Assembly (NCBI GenBank): GCA_963573305.1 | Contig: OY754337.1 | Coordinates: 52,899,164 to 52,963,163, forward strand | Direction: 5' to 3' | DNA from: Pyrrhosoma nymphula | Lineage: Eukaryota > Arthropoda > Insecta > Odonata > Coenagrionidae | DNA length: 64,000 bases | In this document: positions 10,741 through 21,652 of the stretch, piece by piece | Layout: each line of letters begins with the position of its first letter | Numbering within the stretch: position 1 is the stretch's first letter | Notes under the pieces: model-generated | What the model was told of the DNA's origin: nothing | What the model saw: the letters and a program-made list of their open reading frames with translations, nothing else | Database searches by the model: none | Position numbers and translations under genes: made by a program

Positions 10741-10899
10741 GGTAACGAAATATGGCGGAGTTTGCGCAGATGGTCCTTTTTATTGGAAGAGTCCATTCTC
10801 TACGAACTGACTCAGCACGGTGGAGTAAGTTAGTCTCCGCGTTTGACTACGAGATTTGGCAAGGTCGCAAACCCTTTATGCCAATTCAAAAATGCTTAA

Positions 10900-11322
10900 G
10901 GTGGTTGGAGCGGCTTTTGTTAATGTTTAGATATGCGTGAAACTTTGCGTACGTGTCATTATCAGGTACATAGATATGCATAGATCTTCTCCCAAACGCG
11001 AAATAATACGTTTCACACTACCTACTATGACGGTTGCTAACAAATATCAAGGTGTCATACCGAGTACAATAAAAGCCAATTTAGATATGAATTTTGCATA
11101 AATTTCGAATTCCGTGCCGAAAATCCAAATTGTAACAAAATTTTAATCTAGGCGAAAAATTTAAAATATAATTCTTGCATGATTTAAATTACTGCGTATA
11201 AGGTGACACCCACATTATAAACAGATAAACTTAAGTAAAATGTGGTCAATAATATATTTTTGACTTATTGAAAAGTTATTAAAATGTGCACTCAATGACT
11301 AGCGATTACTGCTCCAGCCACC
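10900..11322 (-). mobile_element. TTAA MITE family B, copy 1 (423 bp)
   Basis: It is bounded by TTAA on both sides (10896-10899, 11323-11326). The left end is GGTGGTTGGAGCGG and the right end on the minus strand is GGTGGCTGGAGCAG. The minus strand continues 'TAATCGCTAGTCATTGAGTG', matching the left end of the copy at 12406. It has no coding capacity, so it depends on a transposase in trans; TTAA duplications suggest a piggyBac-type enzyme. Confidence 0.8.
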
Positions 11323-11918
11323 TTAATCCATTATTCATAAATCTTACAAAGTTCTATGCTGCTCATGTTCCAGCTTTATTTAGATACTAAACATTGCCGT
11401 GAAATCTGCTATCCTGCCCCCTCAAGTAAAATGCAGCATAACATGTAGCCTCCGAGATATACCTACATTTTTATTTAGTATTCCTACGAAAATCGCGGGA
11501 AATGCGCTTGCCGTGATCTTCTTATAATGAGGTTTTAAAACGTTACGCGCAATTATTTCGAACCATATGCCGCAATTAAGGCCAAATTACACTTATTAAC
11601 AATATAAATGCATGTAAGAAAGCATGAGCAAGGCATTTTAGGTAATAATCAGGAAAACCTTTGATAAATTAGCAACACTATGTCCATCAGTTTCTTTATC
11701 GATAACCACGAGCTGACACCCGATTGGATATAATAAAAAGATTTGACATAATGTAATATAGCTATTTTACAAGTGTGGGCAAAATTTTATTTGGCCGCCC
11801 TATTTTTAAAAAAAGAATTCATGCATCGATTGTGGTTTCTTCATTCGCGCGTTTATTAGAAGGATACTCTGGGGTTTCAGAACGACCCTCTGAAAGGGCC
11901 ATTCAAGTAATAAGTAAG
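11323..11918. other. Unrecognised AT-rich DNA
   Basis: No motif-bearing frame or element end was recognised. Confidence 0.35.
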
Positions 11919-12390
11919 ACGATTTATGCCATTTTGGACCCCTCCCCCTATATAAGACAATGTAAGATTTTCCCAATCCCCCTTCCCTCTCAGTTTTACG
12001 TAAGGCGTTAGATATTTGTATCTACTCTTCGTTAAATGCTCGCTTTCTGCAGTTTCATCTTTCCATAGAAGCCATCGTACAGCTCTGAGCACTGGATATC
12101 ATATAATTACGCAGTGTTGGAATACCACATTCATCGAGCATGGCGGTAATGCAGCTAGCCAGTCAGGCTACAGAATAGGAGCATCGGTGTAGCGGTGACA
12201 TAGCGGAAAATACGCAATTGACGAGTGGATGCTCCATGTCACTGCTAAAATTCATTCGAAAAAGATACAACGTTTCAAGACAGACAAAAATATTACGTAA
12301 ATTGGTTCCAGACCCCCTCCCCCCCCCCCTAGATAAGACAGTGTAAGATGATCCCAACCTCTCCAACCCCAAAAACGTCTTACGTAATAC
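11919..12390. repeat. Two diverged copies of a CCCCTCCCCC-containing repeat
   Basis: 11930-12010 and 12305-12390 share 'GACCCCCTCCCCC', 'ATAAGACARTGTAAGAT', 'TCCCAA' and 'TTACGTAA' in order. The spacing is close to 375 bp. A related string, TTACGTCAAGTTACGTAGGGG, is near 40516. The type is unknown; the TACGTAA words may mark element ends. Confidence 0.5.
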
Positions 12391-12405
12391 TTGAATGGCT
12401 CCTAA

Positions 12406-12885
12406 GGTGGCTGGAGCGGTAATCGTGAGTCATTGAGTGAATATTTTATTAACTTTTCAAATAAGTCGAAAAACATTTTGGACCACATTTCACATAATCA
12501 CATCCGTTTATACACCGGAAATCACCAAAAATTCATCAATGTAAATAATGCAAGAATTCCATTTAAAATATTTCACCTTTATTATTTGCATTGTTGTGAC
12601 TTGGATTTTAGGCGCGGAATTCGAAATTTAAGCGAAAATCATAACTAAATATCCTCTCTTTTACTCAAAATGACACCTTGATTTAGGAGATGATCTATTC
12701 ATTTGTAATCGAATTATTACGAAATATATGTCATGTACCATAAGGCTGCGTGTTAAAATAGCATTGTTTTGCCAAGAAATCAAATCGGTAACATGCATTT
12801 TTTTTAAACTTTCATCTATACATCGTGCTAATGTATGCAACTTTTCTCGCAAATCAGTACGTAAACAAACATCGCTTCAACCACC
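12406..12885 (+). mobile_element. TTAA MITE family B, copy 2 (480 bp)
   Basis: The left end is GGTGGCTGGAGCGGTAATCG and the right end on the minus strand is GGTGGTTGAAGCGATGTTTG. CTAA flanks both ends (12402-12405, 12886-12889), a one-base variant of TTAA that is duplicated exactly. Open frames inside (12433-12648, 12661-12852) have no motif. Confidence 0.8.
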
Positions 12886-13270
12886 CTAACGTTGTCGTTT
12901 CCTCTCCCGCCAGGAACTCAATTTTCAAGTTGTCTACAGGCTTCGAGTTTGACGAGGAAAAGTGTTTTTTTAGAGAGAATTCATATGATACTTACTTCAT
13001 CAGGGTGTGTGTAATTTCGACCGTGAATTGTAGTGCAGTAAAAAATACAGTTCCTTCCAAAGGGTAGTCTACAAGAATGGTAACAAGTAAAATTGTTAAT
13101 CCACAGATTTTATTGTGCTGTTTGCTGAAGTTAGTAATGCAGTGTCAGTTACTTTTTACGATACACTAAAGAATAAAATTCTGGATAGAAATACATGATG
13201 GAATTTAATCGCATTTTCCGATTTTAACATTTCCTGTTCCATTTTCACATTCATAAATAAGTCGCAAACT
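12886..13270. other. Unrecognised DNA
   Basis: The short frame at 12825-13067 crosses the MITE boundary and is not a gene. Nothing else was recognised. Confidence 0.35.
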
Positions 13271-13530
13271 GGCCGCCCATGTACGACCTGTTCGGCTTGT
13301 GCCCACGTCTTAAGGGCATTTTAAACGATGAAAGATTTTGTACAAACGAATTTACGTCAGATTGTATGTACGTTTGTCTCAACGAAATTAGAACAGGTTC
13401 TATTTCCCGTGCAGACATTGAGACATTCGCACAAGCTTTCATACAATTTGCCACTTTATACGATACATTTTGCCTCATGCAAGGTTTCACGGAAGAGTTT
13501 GTACACACAAATATACCGTGTACAGCGGCC
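13271..13530. mobile_element. Foldback/MITE with GGCCGC ends (260 bp)
   Basis: The left end is GGCCGCCCATGTACGACC; the right end on the minus strand is GGCCGCTGTACACGGTAT. Short inverted words (TTTGTACAAACG / TTTGTACACACAAAT) recur inside. Frames on both strands (13251-13554) are nearly mirror images because of this symmetry. No target duplication is seen. Confidence 0.4.
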
Positions 13531-13548
13531 TTTAGGCCGGCACTTCTA

Positions 13549-13745
13549 ACATGACTATCGTGCGCAAAATATCCATATATTTGACAAATAATACAGTGCG
13601 CTTTTGGAAATTATTTCCATTTAACATTTTTATAGATAAATCAATGCAGTACCGCGACAATTTTCCACTACTTCTACCGATTTTTTCGGAGAACTAACTG
13701 CATCAGGAATACATTCAATATGGCCGATTGTGCACTCTAGTAGCT
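13549..13745 (+). repeat. Dispersed repeat family G, copy
   Basis: Shares 'AATAATACAGTGCGCTTTTGG', 'AACATTTTTATAGATAAAT' and 'TATGGCCGATTGTGCA' with 27460-27615 and 52430-52500, in the same order. Confidence 0.5.
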
Positions 13746-14939
13746 TAAATATTTCCCCGTACTATCATACCGCATGGCTTCATCTATTCCAAAACTACCA
13801 CCAAACTGAACAATGGTAACTGAGTAAGATTGAACAAAATGAGAAATCCTACTTCGTAACGCTTCTACGGCATCTCAGCAAATCACGTAATCGATTTAGT
13901 TCAAAGACAGCGCCCCCGGAAGCATGCATGACCCCTAAACTGAACAGAGTCGACAACCAGGACTGTCAACGAGGAATCTTCAACAGATGAAACATATGGC
14001 AAATCACGAGGCTGAATCGGTCTATGGCCACAGCCTCTGAAACATGACATCTTTACTGACGAGAAGGAAGCTACCCCCACAACTGGACAGTTACTATCAT
14101 TGAGTTATATTAAGTACCAGAGGTGGCGTTGTTTATACTCGGCCGTAAGCGAAGGTGAAGCCTCTTCCCCCATTTTGAGTGGCCGTGATTTACCTTTAGC
14201 GTAATAAGCATAAATATAATTATAAACGCGTTGCTTTGCATAAAATTTTTAATTAATGAGAAACTAGGATAACGGTTTAGTTGAGAAGGCAATACATTTC
14301 CATCACCTCCAACCTATATCATGGAGCAATAAGCAAGTAAAAAAAGCATATTGGCCTACTCTTGAGTACCTATGCTGTATGAAGTGTCTTCATAATAAAC
14401 ACATATTTAACTTTAAAACAGGAAATGCAAGTACTTGTTGTTAGAATACCTGTCCTGCGTCACGATCCCAAATGGCAATTATATTATTACCAGTCATAAC
14501 CCATCAAAAATGATGCCACCTCGGCGAAAATGGAGCATGAAAAAAAAAAAAGAATCTATTTAAGGATTCCTCCATTCAAAGCCGCCTATATATTTATATG
14601 AAAATCAAGGCTAAGATCTCCTGGAAATACCTTTAGAATTTACTAAATATGTTGTTAATAGCAACATAGTAACCAAAATCCATCACATACATCTCCGAGC
14701 GAGAATACATTTATATTTTTAAAACCATAGAAACAAACCATTTTGATAAAAAATATAGATTGCCTTATACGAATTTCTTTGGGGTTGGATCTAAGATTTG
14801 AATAATACATATTAAAAACATAAAAATGTAATTCACTTTCAACGAAACTGAACTCTCTATCGAAGCGCCCCTAGCAGCTTTACAGACTGACATACATACA
14901 TACATAATCTAAGTATTGATATACTGAATTTGACTCAAT
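13746..14939. other. Unrecognised AT-rich DNA
   Basis: No recognised gene or element. It contains a short CATA tandem (14890-14906) immediately before the CACTA-type element. Confidence 0.35.
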
Positions 14940-15356
14940 CACTACGTTTACCAATCAATCTCAGATCGATCTGAACTCAGACCGAGCTGAAAGTCCAGAA
15001 GCAAGCTGACTCAGATTGCCTGGTTTACCAATACGGTCTGAAAATATCGATACTGAACTATCGAATTCAGTAGTCTGAATTATTTTGAAATTTCTAGCTT
15101 ATTTCAGCAGCACACCTCTCCCTTCCCTTCTTAAAACAAGGCAAGCCGTTTATGATATCGATTATACTTTGTTTTCCATCAGCAACCAAAATAAGAACGA
15201 AGAGTACCACGCTCCGACCTCTTCGGATCGATCTAAGATCTCCGACCGGTTCGGGAAAGCGGGCTCGCTTCTCAGATCGATCTGGCCAACCCGTTCCGTT
15301 TACCATACCGAGCTGAGCCGGTCAGATCGATCTGAGATTGATTGGTAAAGGTAGTG
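14940..15356. mobile_element. CACTA/EnSpm-type MITE (417 bp)
   Basis: The termini are CACTACGTTTACCAATCAAT and, on the minus strand, CACTACCTTTACCAATCAAT. The arms continue TCTCAGATCGATCTGA, giving about 36 bp with one mismatch. The flanks are a 3-bp duplication AAT (14937-14939, 15357-15359). CACTA ends with a 3-bp duplication are the definition of the superfamily. The interior repeats the palindrome AGATCGATCT several times, like subterminal transposase-binding repeats. The frames inside (15085-15348) are shadows. No transposase is encoded. Confidence 0.85.
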
Positions 15357-15486
15357 AATATGGCGAAAGTGGCTTCATTTGAAGTTCGTCACGCCACTTC
15401 TGAACTATACATACTCTACTAGTAAGGTTACGATGGCTATTCCTTCACGATTTCTATCTTACACGCGTGAGAGTGTGTGTTTGCAG

Positions 15487-15690
15487 AAGCAATCGGCCAA
15501 AGAGCGAGGCCACGAGCGGCACGTGCAACACCGACTCCTCTTCCGATGCGTCGAGACCAGTCAACCATCCGTCGTCGCAACCTTCCCCGCCCTTTACACC
15601 GGCCTCCCAACACAAAAAGCGACGGAAAACGCTAATGAGCGCCACTCAGGCGACACGTGTAATTCATCCCGCACGTGACGGAGGTCATAA
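15487..15690 (+). other. Possible coding exon, Ser/Pro-rich with basic cluster
   Basis: TGTGTGTTTGCAG ends at 15486 as an acceptor. The frame, open from 15467 to 15739, gives SNRPKSEATSGTCNTDSSSD, later PSSQPSPPFTPASQHKKRRK. Third positions are rich in G/C, unlike the neighbours, and the KKRRK cluster could be nuclear-localising. No strong donor is present: CAC/GTGACG or GAG/GTCATA near 15675-15685 are weak. It sits between the CACTA-type MITE and the LINE. No family was recognised. Confidence 0.28.
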
Positions 15691-15758
15691 TCGCTGGATG
15701 ATGGGAGGTCTACCGGCCACGCACTGCCTTACAGCTTAATCTTCTTCTCTATTTCTCC

Positions 15759-16150
15759 CTCGTTAGATCCCACTTGGAATACGCTGCCAGTATTTTGGAT
15801 CCTTATGAGGCAGGCTTAAAAACCAGGTTAGAACGCGTGCAGAGAAGATTGGCAAGATACGTTAAAGGCCGGTATGATAATCTCGTTAGTGGAACTGACC
15901 TTTTACAACAACTGGGATGAGAATCGCTTTCAGATCGACGATTAAAATTAAGACTTAATCTATTATGTAAGTTCCAAAGCGATTTATTCTCTGACGACGT
16001 TAATAATATTTTACGGAATCCGATATACTACGGTAGATCAGATGATGATAATAAAATTAGGGAACTAGACTTCAGAAAGGACAAATTTAAAATGTAATTT
16101 TTCCCGCGAACGATAAGAGACCATAACAGCTGCCAAAGAGACATTTTACT
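15759..16150 (+). pseudogene. Non-LTR RT C-terminal domain (CR1/Jockey-like), broken
   Basis: The frame reads LVRSHLEYAASILDPY, then RLERVQRRLARYVKG, LLQQLG-stop-ESLSDRRLKLRL and, after a second stop, FFPRTIRDHN. This is the standard C-terminal order of CR1/Jockey-group reverse transcriptases ('LVRSHLEYA..VW.P', 'E.VQRR..R', 'L.W.SL..RR', 'FP...R.WN'). The TGA stands where tryptophan is conserved (TGG to TGA). RT catalytic motifs lie upstream and are absent, so the copy is 5'-truncated at about 15759. Confidence 0.85.
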
Positions 16151-16695
16151 AGGTTTGTCGATAGGTAGTGTAGCTCTTAGTAGCATTATTTCTTTCTTAT
16201 ACTTGTATCCTTATCTGCTACATAGTACTTACAGCATGCCGTGTATGTTTTCGCTACACCTCTTGAATCTTTGTCCGTTTCTGTAGTAGCAAACTACATA
16301 AATACTAACCACCCCTCTAACATTGATAGCATACCTATAGTGGAGTGCATACTTAGTAGTAGTATTATTACTCCCTAATACTTGAATCCTTATCTGTTAC
16401 CAAGTACTAACAGCACGCCGTGCATGTTTTCTACATAAGGCTTGAGTCTGTCTATTAATGCAGTTGCAATATACATAAATAAAAATAGTCCCTCTAACAT
16501 TGGTAGCATATCTATAGTGTAGTGCATGCTTGTGAGGGGTCACCTCGTGACAAGCATTTGCGATTATGCTCATGCATCATTAGTCGTAGATACACCAACT
16601 TTAGGGTATAGTGTAATGCATGTTGGTGACTACTCAGCCCCTGCCAAACACCCTTGAGGTGGCTTGCAGGGTATTCTGTAGATGTAGATGTAGAA
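16150..16695 (+). mobile_element. LINE 3' UTR and GATGTA-repeat tail
   Basis: It follows the RT remnant directly. It ends with TGCATGTTGGTGACTACTCA, CCCCTGCCAAACACCC, TTGAGGTGGCTTGCAGGG, then GTAGATGTAGATGTAG. This anchors the many solo tails in the window (3545, 6093, 21608, 26889, 35127, 43922, 44205) to one LINE family whose 3' end is a short hexamer repeat instead of poly(A). Inside, 'GCACGCCGTGCATGTTTT' and 'GCATGCCGTGTATGTTTT' show an internal duplication of about 170 bp. Confidence 0.75.
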
Positions 16696-16949
16696 ATCTT
16701 CGACAATGCGGTAAAGTCAAGTCTTTCTTGTACCGTGCACCATTAACAACTACAGCAAGAGGAGATGATGGCCATAAATTCCACGTGGATGTGGAGGATG
16801 ATAATATGAATAAGGTAACGACTGAAGGGTAGATTATTTTCAGAGCGGTATAGGTAATAGTTAAGGTGGGTTTGAATGGAAGAGAGTAAATGTGTCCTAG
16901 ACTAGACATTTATACTCTAAAGCCCTGAAAACCTTCAGGGAAGCAGGAA

Positions 16950-17020
16950 GCCTCGGTAGCTTAACTGACTAAATCACTCGCGCGATGTCGAAGAATCCGG
17001 GTTAGAGTCCTGGTTAGGGC
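16950..17020 (+). repeat. tRNA-derived SINE head / tRNA pseudogene
   Basis: A 71-nt stretch with an A-box-like TAGCTTAACTGACTAAA and a B-box GGTTAGAGTCC (one change from GGTTCGAGTCC), spaced as in a tRNA. The outer ends (GCCTCGG, TTAGGGC) pair poorly and there is no clean cloverleaf, so this is read as a SINE head, not a working tRNA. Confidence 0.55.
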
Positions 17021-17309
17021 GGACGGTTATTTTCTCTAAGTACTTTCGAACTCATTTACACTTAAGGTCGTAACACACGTAAAGGTAATGCCTTGGATAG
17101 TACCGGTATCCTCAAAATTCAAAAATTAAAATTCAATAAAACCTTAATGATCCCCGGTATATGTCTCATAATAATATCACAATAAAATATAAAGCAAGCA
17201 ATTAGCATATAGAAAGGGTTATGCTATTAGCACATAGCTTCTAGCAATTCCAGAGGTAGCGAAAAAGGGTGGTAGTTGGGCAGAAGGCCCATTTCAGTGG
17301 AAGAGTTCA

Positions 17310-17717
17310 TTGATTTGTTTTACAATTCAAGGTCTTTGTCTCAATACACTATTTCATTCGTCAACTCCTACCTCTACTCATTCCGTCCATAAAGCCTATG
17401 CATATTCTTCCTGTTCCTCGCTTGCCCAACATCCTCCCCTCTATCACGGCAACCTTTCGTCTCTCATCATCTGTTCCAACCAAGTACTCTGCCACCTAAT
17501 CTCCTGCAGGAGTATCCTCTCCTCACCCTCCGTGCCAAGCACTTCTTCGTTTGTCTTCCTCTCCGTCTATCGCACTTCCTCCATTCTCCTACATATCCAC
17601 ATCTCAAACGCTTGCAGACTAGTCTCGAACTCTTTCCTCAGGGTCCTCTTATTAGTGGAAAGTTCCCCAAAAATAAGAAAGAACTTTACTTCACCACCGG
17701 GGATTTACTTGCATTGA
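17310..17717 (-). pseudogene. RTE-type LINE ORF2 C-terminal fragment
   Basis: The minus strand reads LQAFEMWICRRMEEVR-stop-TER, then KTNEEVLGTEGEERILLQEI and, after a frameshift, AVIEGRMLGKRGTGR and IGFMDGM. This is the canonical RTE C-terminal sequence. Homologous fragments are at 22180-22300 and 29768-30055. The 135-codon plus-strand frame over the same bases is an antisense shadow. Confidence 0.8.
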
Positions 17718-18000
17718 AAAGTGAATGTAGAGGGCTAAATATTAAAATTAATTGCCCAATTTATTTTTAGTCGCTACTTAGAATCTAACGTGACGTCAGG
17801 AGATGGTGTTTTTTTTTACACATTGCCAGATATTCTCTCTTGGCGCATTCTACGGGCTACTCCTGGGGGTGTTTTTTCACATAAACCCCGCCGATTCCAG
17901 TAATTATTAGACGGATACAATCTTTTGAACTGAAATAAATTGAAATGAAATTTAAAATAGGAAAAAAAACTTTTTTGAAAGTACTAATGGAAAATAATTT

Positions 18001-18072
18001 GAGCAGTTAGCACGCTGGTCTGTGCATCCGGCGCAATTTCGGAAGGTCTGTGGTTCTATTCTCGGTGCAATC
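18001..18072 (+). repeat. tRNA-derived SINE head
   Basis: AGCAGTTAGCACGCTGGTC resembles an A box region and GTGGTTCTATTCTCGGTG a B box region (GTGGTTCGATTCCCGGTG with two changes). The intervening CATCCGGCG and the trailing poly(T) suit a decayed Pol III-type head. Confidence 0.5.
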
Positions 18073-19045
18073 GAATTTTTTTCACTTGGAATCGGCCATC
18101 ATTCCATCTTTACACCACCATGTGTTCGTCCAGCTGCCTTTGCCTATCCCCTTTTTTTCTCCCTCTGTCTAAACAGAATATGTGTGAGTGTATTTGTATT
18201 TCCATACTTTCCTATGATACTCCTCCGGATTTCATTCTTCTTTTGTTTTCCAGCTGATTGAGAAGCACCGGAAGCACGTGTAGATTTGACGGCGTAATAA
18301 AGACGAACGCTTAAAAAGGCAAGTCGATGTTTTGTGGCCCTTCTGTTCTCCTATTTTATTCGTGTCCAGTCATGTCCGACATTTGGTAAGGACATACAGC
18401 ACTCTTCTCCTTAACCAACCCTTTCCATGCACACACATACACAAACACATCACCCTCCTCGACGTCGTGCTTCGCGCAGGCGATTGCCACCAAGTTTCGC
18501 TACTACAAAAAAACGTGCATCAATTTGAAAATCAACTATAACTCACCACACGAAGATTCGTTTCAGAGGTAGTTTAGGAACCCATGTCAACCAGTAACCA
18601 GCATGGCAATGACTACTTGCCACAACACCGCCTGGCGACCTTGTCATTGTGGATGTGCCCCAACCTCCTTCGTCGCTTCAGACGGCTCGATTAGTAGTTC
18701 TATAATGGGCAAACTTTGGAAAAGTCGAAGGCACTATAGTAGTTTGGGCTGCATTAAATCTCATAAGTCTTGAAGAATCCAAACACGGAACACACACAAG
18801 ATTTGAAGCAGTGTTCATCGACAGGACCAAGAAATGATGGCAGAAGCGTCACCATCAAATCCACCTCTTATAACACAATAATAAAAATAAATATCCACAA
18901 AATCTGTAGTTGCCGAATTTGTAGATTCGTCGCACAAAAAACGAAATTTAGTCACATTGTTACAGCGAAATTGTTGAAGCTATGAATGTGACAATACAGT
19001 CACCATCTCAAAACCCAGTTGGGTATATCCAGAGATAAGGGCCTC
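18073..19045. other. Unrecognised DNA
   Basis: Short frames only. The pyrimidine-rich stretch at 18130-18250 produces a hydrophobic shadow frame. Confidence 0.35.
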
Positions 19046-19245
19046 CTGATCACAAGAGGAGTAGAAGGAAAATGAAATGGAAGAATTGCAGAGGAAGACT
19101 AAAAAATGGATTACACGGAACAAATCATGAGCTAAATGTTAGGAATTGTGAAGAAATAAAACGGAAAGCTGAGAAGAGATTGGATTTTGAAGAGCTGCAG
19201 GAAATTTATCTTCGGTTGGATGACCGCTGATGAGTTATTTTGGAG
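19046..19245 (+). pseudogene. RTE-type LINE 3' end remnant
   Basis: Broken codons resemble 'VEGK.NGRIAEED' and end in FGWMTADE. The DNA signature TCTTCGGTTGGATGACCGC then TGATGA is shared with the RTE ends near 43555 and 50415. Stops occur throughout. Confidence 0.55.
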
Positions 19246-20225
19246 GAATGAATGTTTTTAGCACGATTCGAGTCAGTTAAAATAGAGCTTGCGACGGAGG
19301 GGTAAAACTTCAAGGTACGTCTTTATAGGCAGTTCTAGGACAAATTCAATCTTTAACAACACCGGGTCACCGACGAAGACCCCAAACGATAACCACTGAG
19401 AGAATAGAACACTCCGATTCCATTGGTATCCGTGAGTGGAGTGTTCCTCTGGATTTTGAGGTCCCTCTAACATTCGGGCAAAAACACGAGCTTTTTGTAG
19501 GGGTATAATTGATTGAGCAAGATTATTTAGCGATTTCCAGAGGTTGACGGAAATAGAATCCGGGAGCAAAAATTGCCCAAAGAGCTTCCGTCACGAAAAG
19601 AAAGCACGGACGTCACAATCAATCAATTATTGGGTGCTATGACGACTGATAGTACGGCGAGAAAAAATCTTTCAGACTTCCGTCACGCGACTCTTCCCAC
19701 AATCCCGCGTCAAAAAGAGAATCTAAATACAATCGTCGATTTCTAAGAAGATCAGTTCTTCTGCTCTGCCCTCAAGTCAACGATACAAATGGGAATCTGG
19801 CAGGTGAACCTCAATAGTTGCTTATTTCATCTTGCACAACCCGGAGCCTCTCTTCTCAAACGCTGGACTGAACACATTGATAAACCATCCATTATACACA
19901 AACAATCAAATGCCAATAAAAACACTGAAAATGATACTGCAACTCACTTCATCAAGGAAATTCTAACTTGTAGACATAGCATATATTATATTAAATGGAG
20001 TAGCCACTTCATGGTGTACTTGGCATTCTGCCGAAGAGAACGCCAATTTTTTATTCGACGGGAAACTATTATTAACATATTAGTTCCTTAATAACTGCAA
20101 AAGATATTTCTTAAGTTTATAAATACTTAGTATAAATATATCAGTCACCGATGTACCATTGAATTTCAACAATGTCACGAAAGGATGGTACCTGCATGGA
20201 ACCTCCCGTTGCAGCATGAGTTTAA
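19246..20225. other. Unrecognised DNA
   Basis: Two 98-100 codon frames (19273-19569 minus, 19789-20091 plus) carry no motif I recognise. The second lies just upstream of the PLE remnant and ends '..KRWTEHIDKPSII'; its relation to the PLE is unproven. Confidence 0.35.
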
Positions 20226-20531
20226 AGACAAACGGGGCAATTAGTCTATTCCATTCCTTGCAATGACCGTGAAAAGGTCTACAATGGAGAAACTGGGCAG
20301 TATCTGAATAATAAGATAGCTAACCATAAGCCAGATGTCAACAATAACAAAGTAAACTGTGCTCTAGCGCAACACTCGCTTGATAATCAACATCAATTTA
20401 ATTTTGATAAAATGACTGCACAGTGCACCGTCCCTACATTCCAAGGCTCTCTTCTCGGTAAACCTTCACATAGGGGTGTACTCATGTACTACATCGCGTC
20501 TGCTGTACTCTCAAGTTTCCTGCTATCATAA
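20226..20531 (+). pseudogene. Penelope-like element GIY-YIG endonuclease remnant
   Basis: A frame open for about 100 codons reads LVYSIPCNDREKVYNGETGQ, then YLNNKIANHKPD and ALAQHSLDNQHQFNFDKM. The PLE endonuclease consensus is '(G)VY.I.C..C...YIG.T.R.L..R..EH...' followed by 'ALAQH...GH.FDF'. Here the second cysteine is lost, YIG is YNG and the catalytic arginine position is lysine, so the domain should be inactive. No RT domain is attached. Confidence 0.75.
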
Positions 20532-21440
20532 CTTTTTATATTATTATTCCAAGAGGGAATTCTTGGGCTCCTAAAAATAACTGAGACGTAGACACAATGA
20601 TCAGCGTAATTTCGACAGGAGCTTGACTCCTAATCAGCAAAACCTGTGAGCACAAAAACATTCCCCTTTAATTATAAATTCTAATTCAAGAGGATTATAC
20701 GATACGTATGCCACGTGACTTAAACTATGTACACTACTCTGGAGAATCTTGAGGAAGTGAGCGGCCAACTACATTAAACACATCTGAAGTGAATGCGCAG
20801 GATGGCAACTGTTTTTTTTAAGGACCATACGCGTCACAAGTCCAAAGGGGGATAAAATTCATAAGAAGGTTGGCAGGATGACAATGTAGAAAAACCTGAG
20901 CAACGAAAATGACTTGTATATCTAGAGTCTGAACAATTTGGAAGGCTAACTGTTCAGCTACCGATGTAGTGGGGTCTTCACATTACGTGACACTACTCCA
21001 AACTTAAAATCAAAACGCTATTACCTCAGAGATATTATACATCTAATTACACGGTTTTAAGAGTGTTACTAGGCTAAAATTATCTGTTATCAGGGAATAT
21101 AAAACTGCAGAAATTGTCATTCACAAAAGTAAAGTGAAAACAACAATTTTCCCAGTATATTTATCACAAAGCTTTGAGATGATTCTGATTTATTATGATA
21201 TAATTTTATTATATTTTATTAATTGTAAGATATGTAATATCTTAGAATATTTAATAAATTTTGTATTTATTTATTTAGTTAACCACTTACATCAATGTTG
21301 CCAGGTGGTAATGATCCATGCATCACTTCAATACTCAATTCACACACAATAATCAATATTTCACATAAAAATTATGAGTTGGTTCCCTTAATTTTTGTGA
21401 GGCGAAGTCTCTTCTTGAACTCCTTATAACATTTCGGGAA
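20532..21440. other. Unrecognised AT-rich DNA
   Basis: Nothing beyond short frames without motifs. Confidence 0.35.
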
Positions 21441-21545
21441 AGATAATGGTTTATTCCCGTAAGTTAACATTATTATTATAATTCTGCCGAAGCAGCGCTA
21501 TTTCCTCCGAAGTGACGCATTTTGACTTCAGTTCTTCTATTTATT
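21441..21545 (+). mobile_element. TTAA MITE family A, small internal fragment
   Basis: 'GCGCTATTTCCTCCGAAGTG' and then 'ACGCATTTTGACTTCAG' match the family A interior at 56591-56630. The ends are lost. Confidence 0.35.
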
Positions 21546-21607
21546 TGTATAGAACTAAAAAAATTTTATGGCATACATATTTGATAGAAAAAATAGTATT
21601 TTCTAAC

Positions 21608-21652
21608 GCCCATGCGATGACTCGCAGGGTAGTATGCAGATGTAGATACACA
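21608..21652 (+). mobile_element. LINE 3' tail, very short copy
   Basis: CCCATGCGATGACTCGCAGG followed by GTAGTATGCAGATGTAGATA matches the last 40-odd bases of the tail at 16650-16694. Confidence 0.5.

Noticed and set aside
10428..10833. Two 103-codon hydrophobic frames resembling membrane proteins
   Set aside because: The minus strand encodes a clear RTE C-terminal stretch, so the plus frames are antisense shadows.
16950..17020. Functional tRNA gene
   Set aside because: A and B boxes are recognisable but the acceptor ends do not pair and no clean cloverleaf forms; better read as a SINE head.
17310..17717. 135-codon plus-strand frame
   Set aside because: The opposite strand carries the RTE C-terminal motifs; this frame is a shadow.
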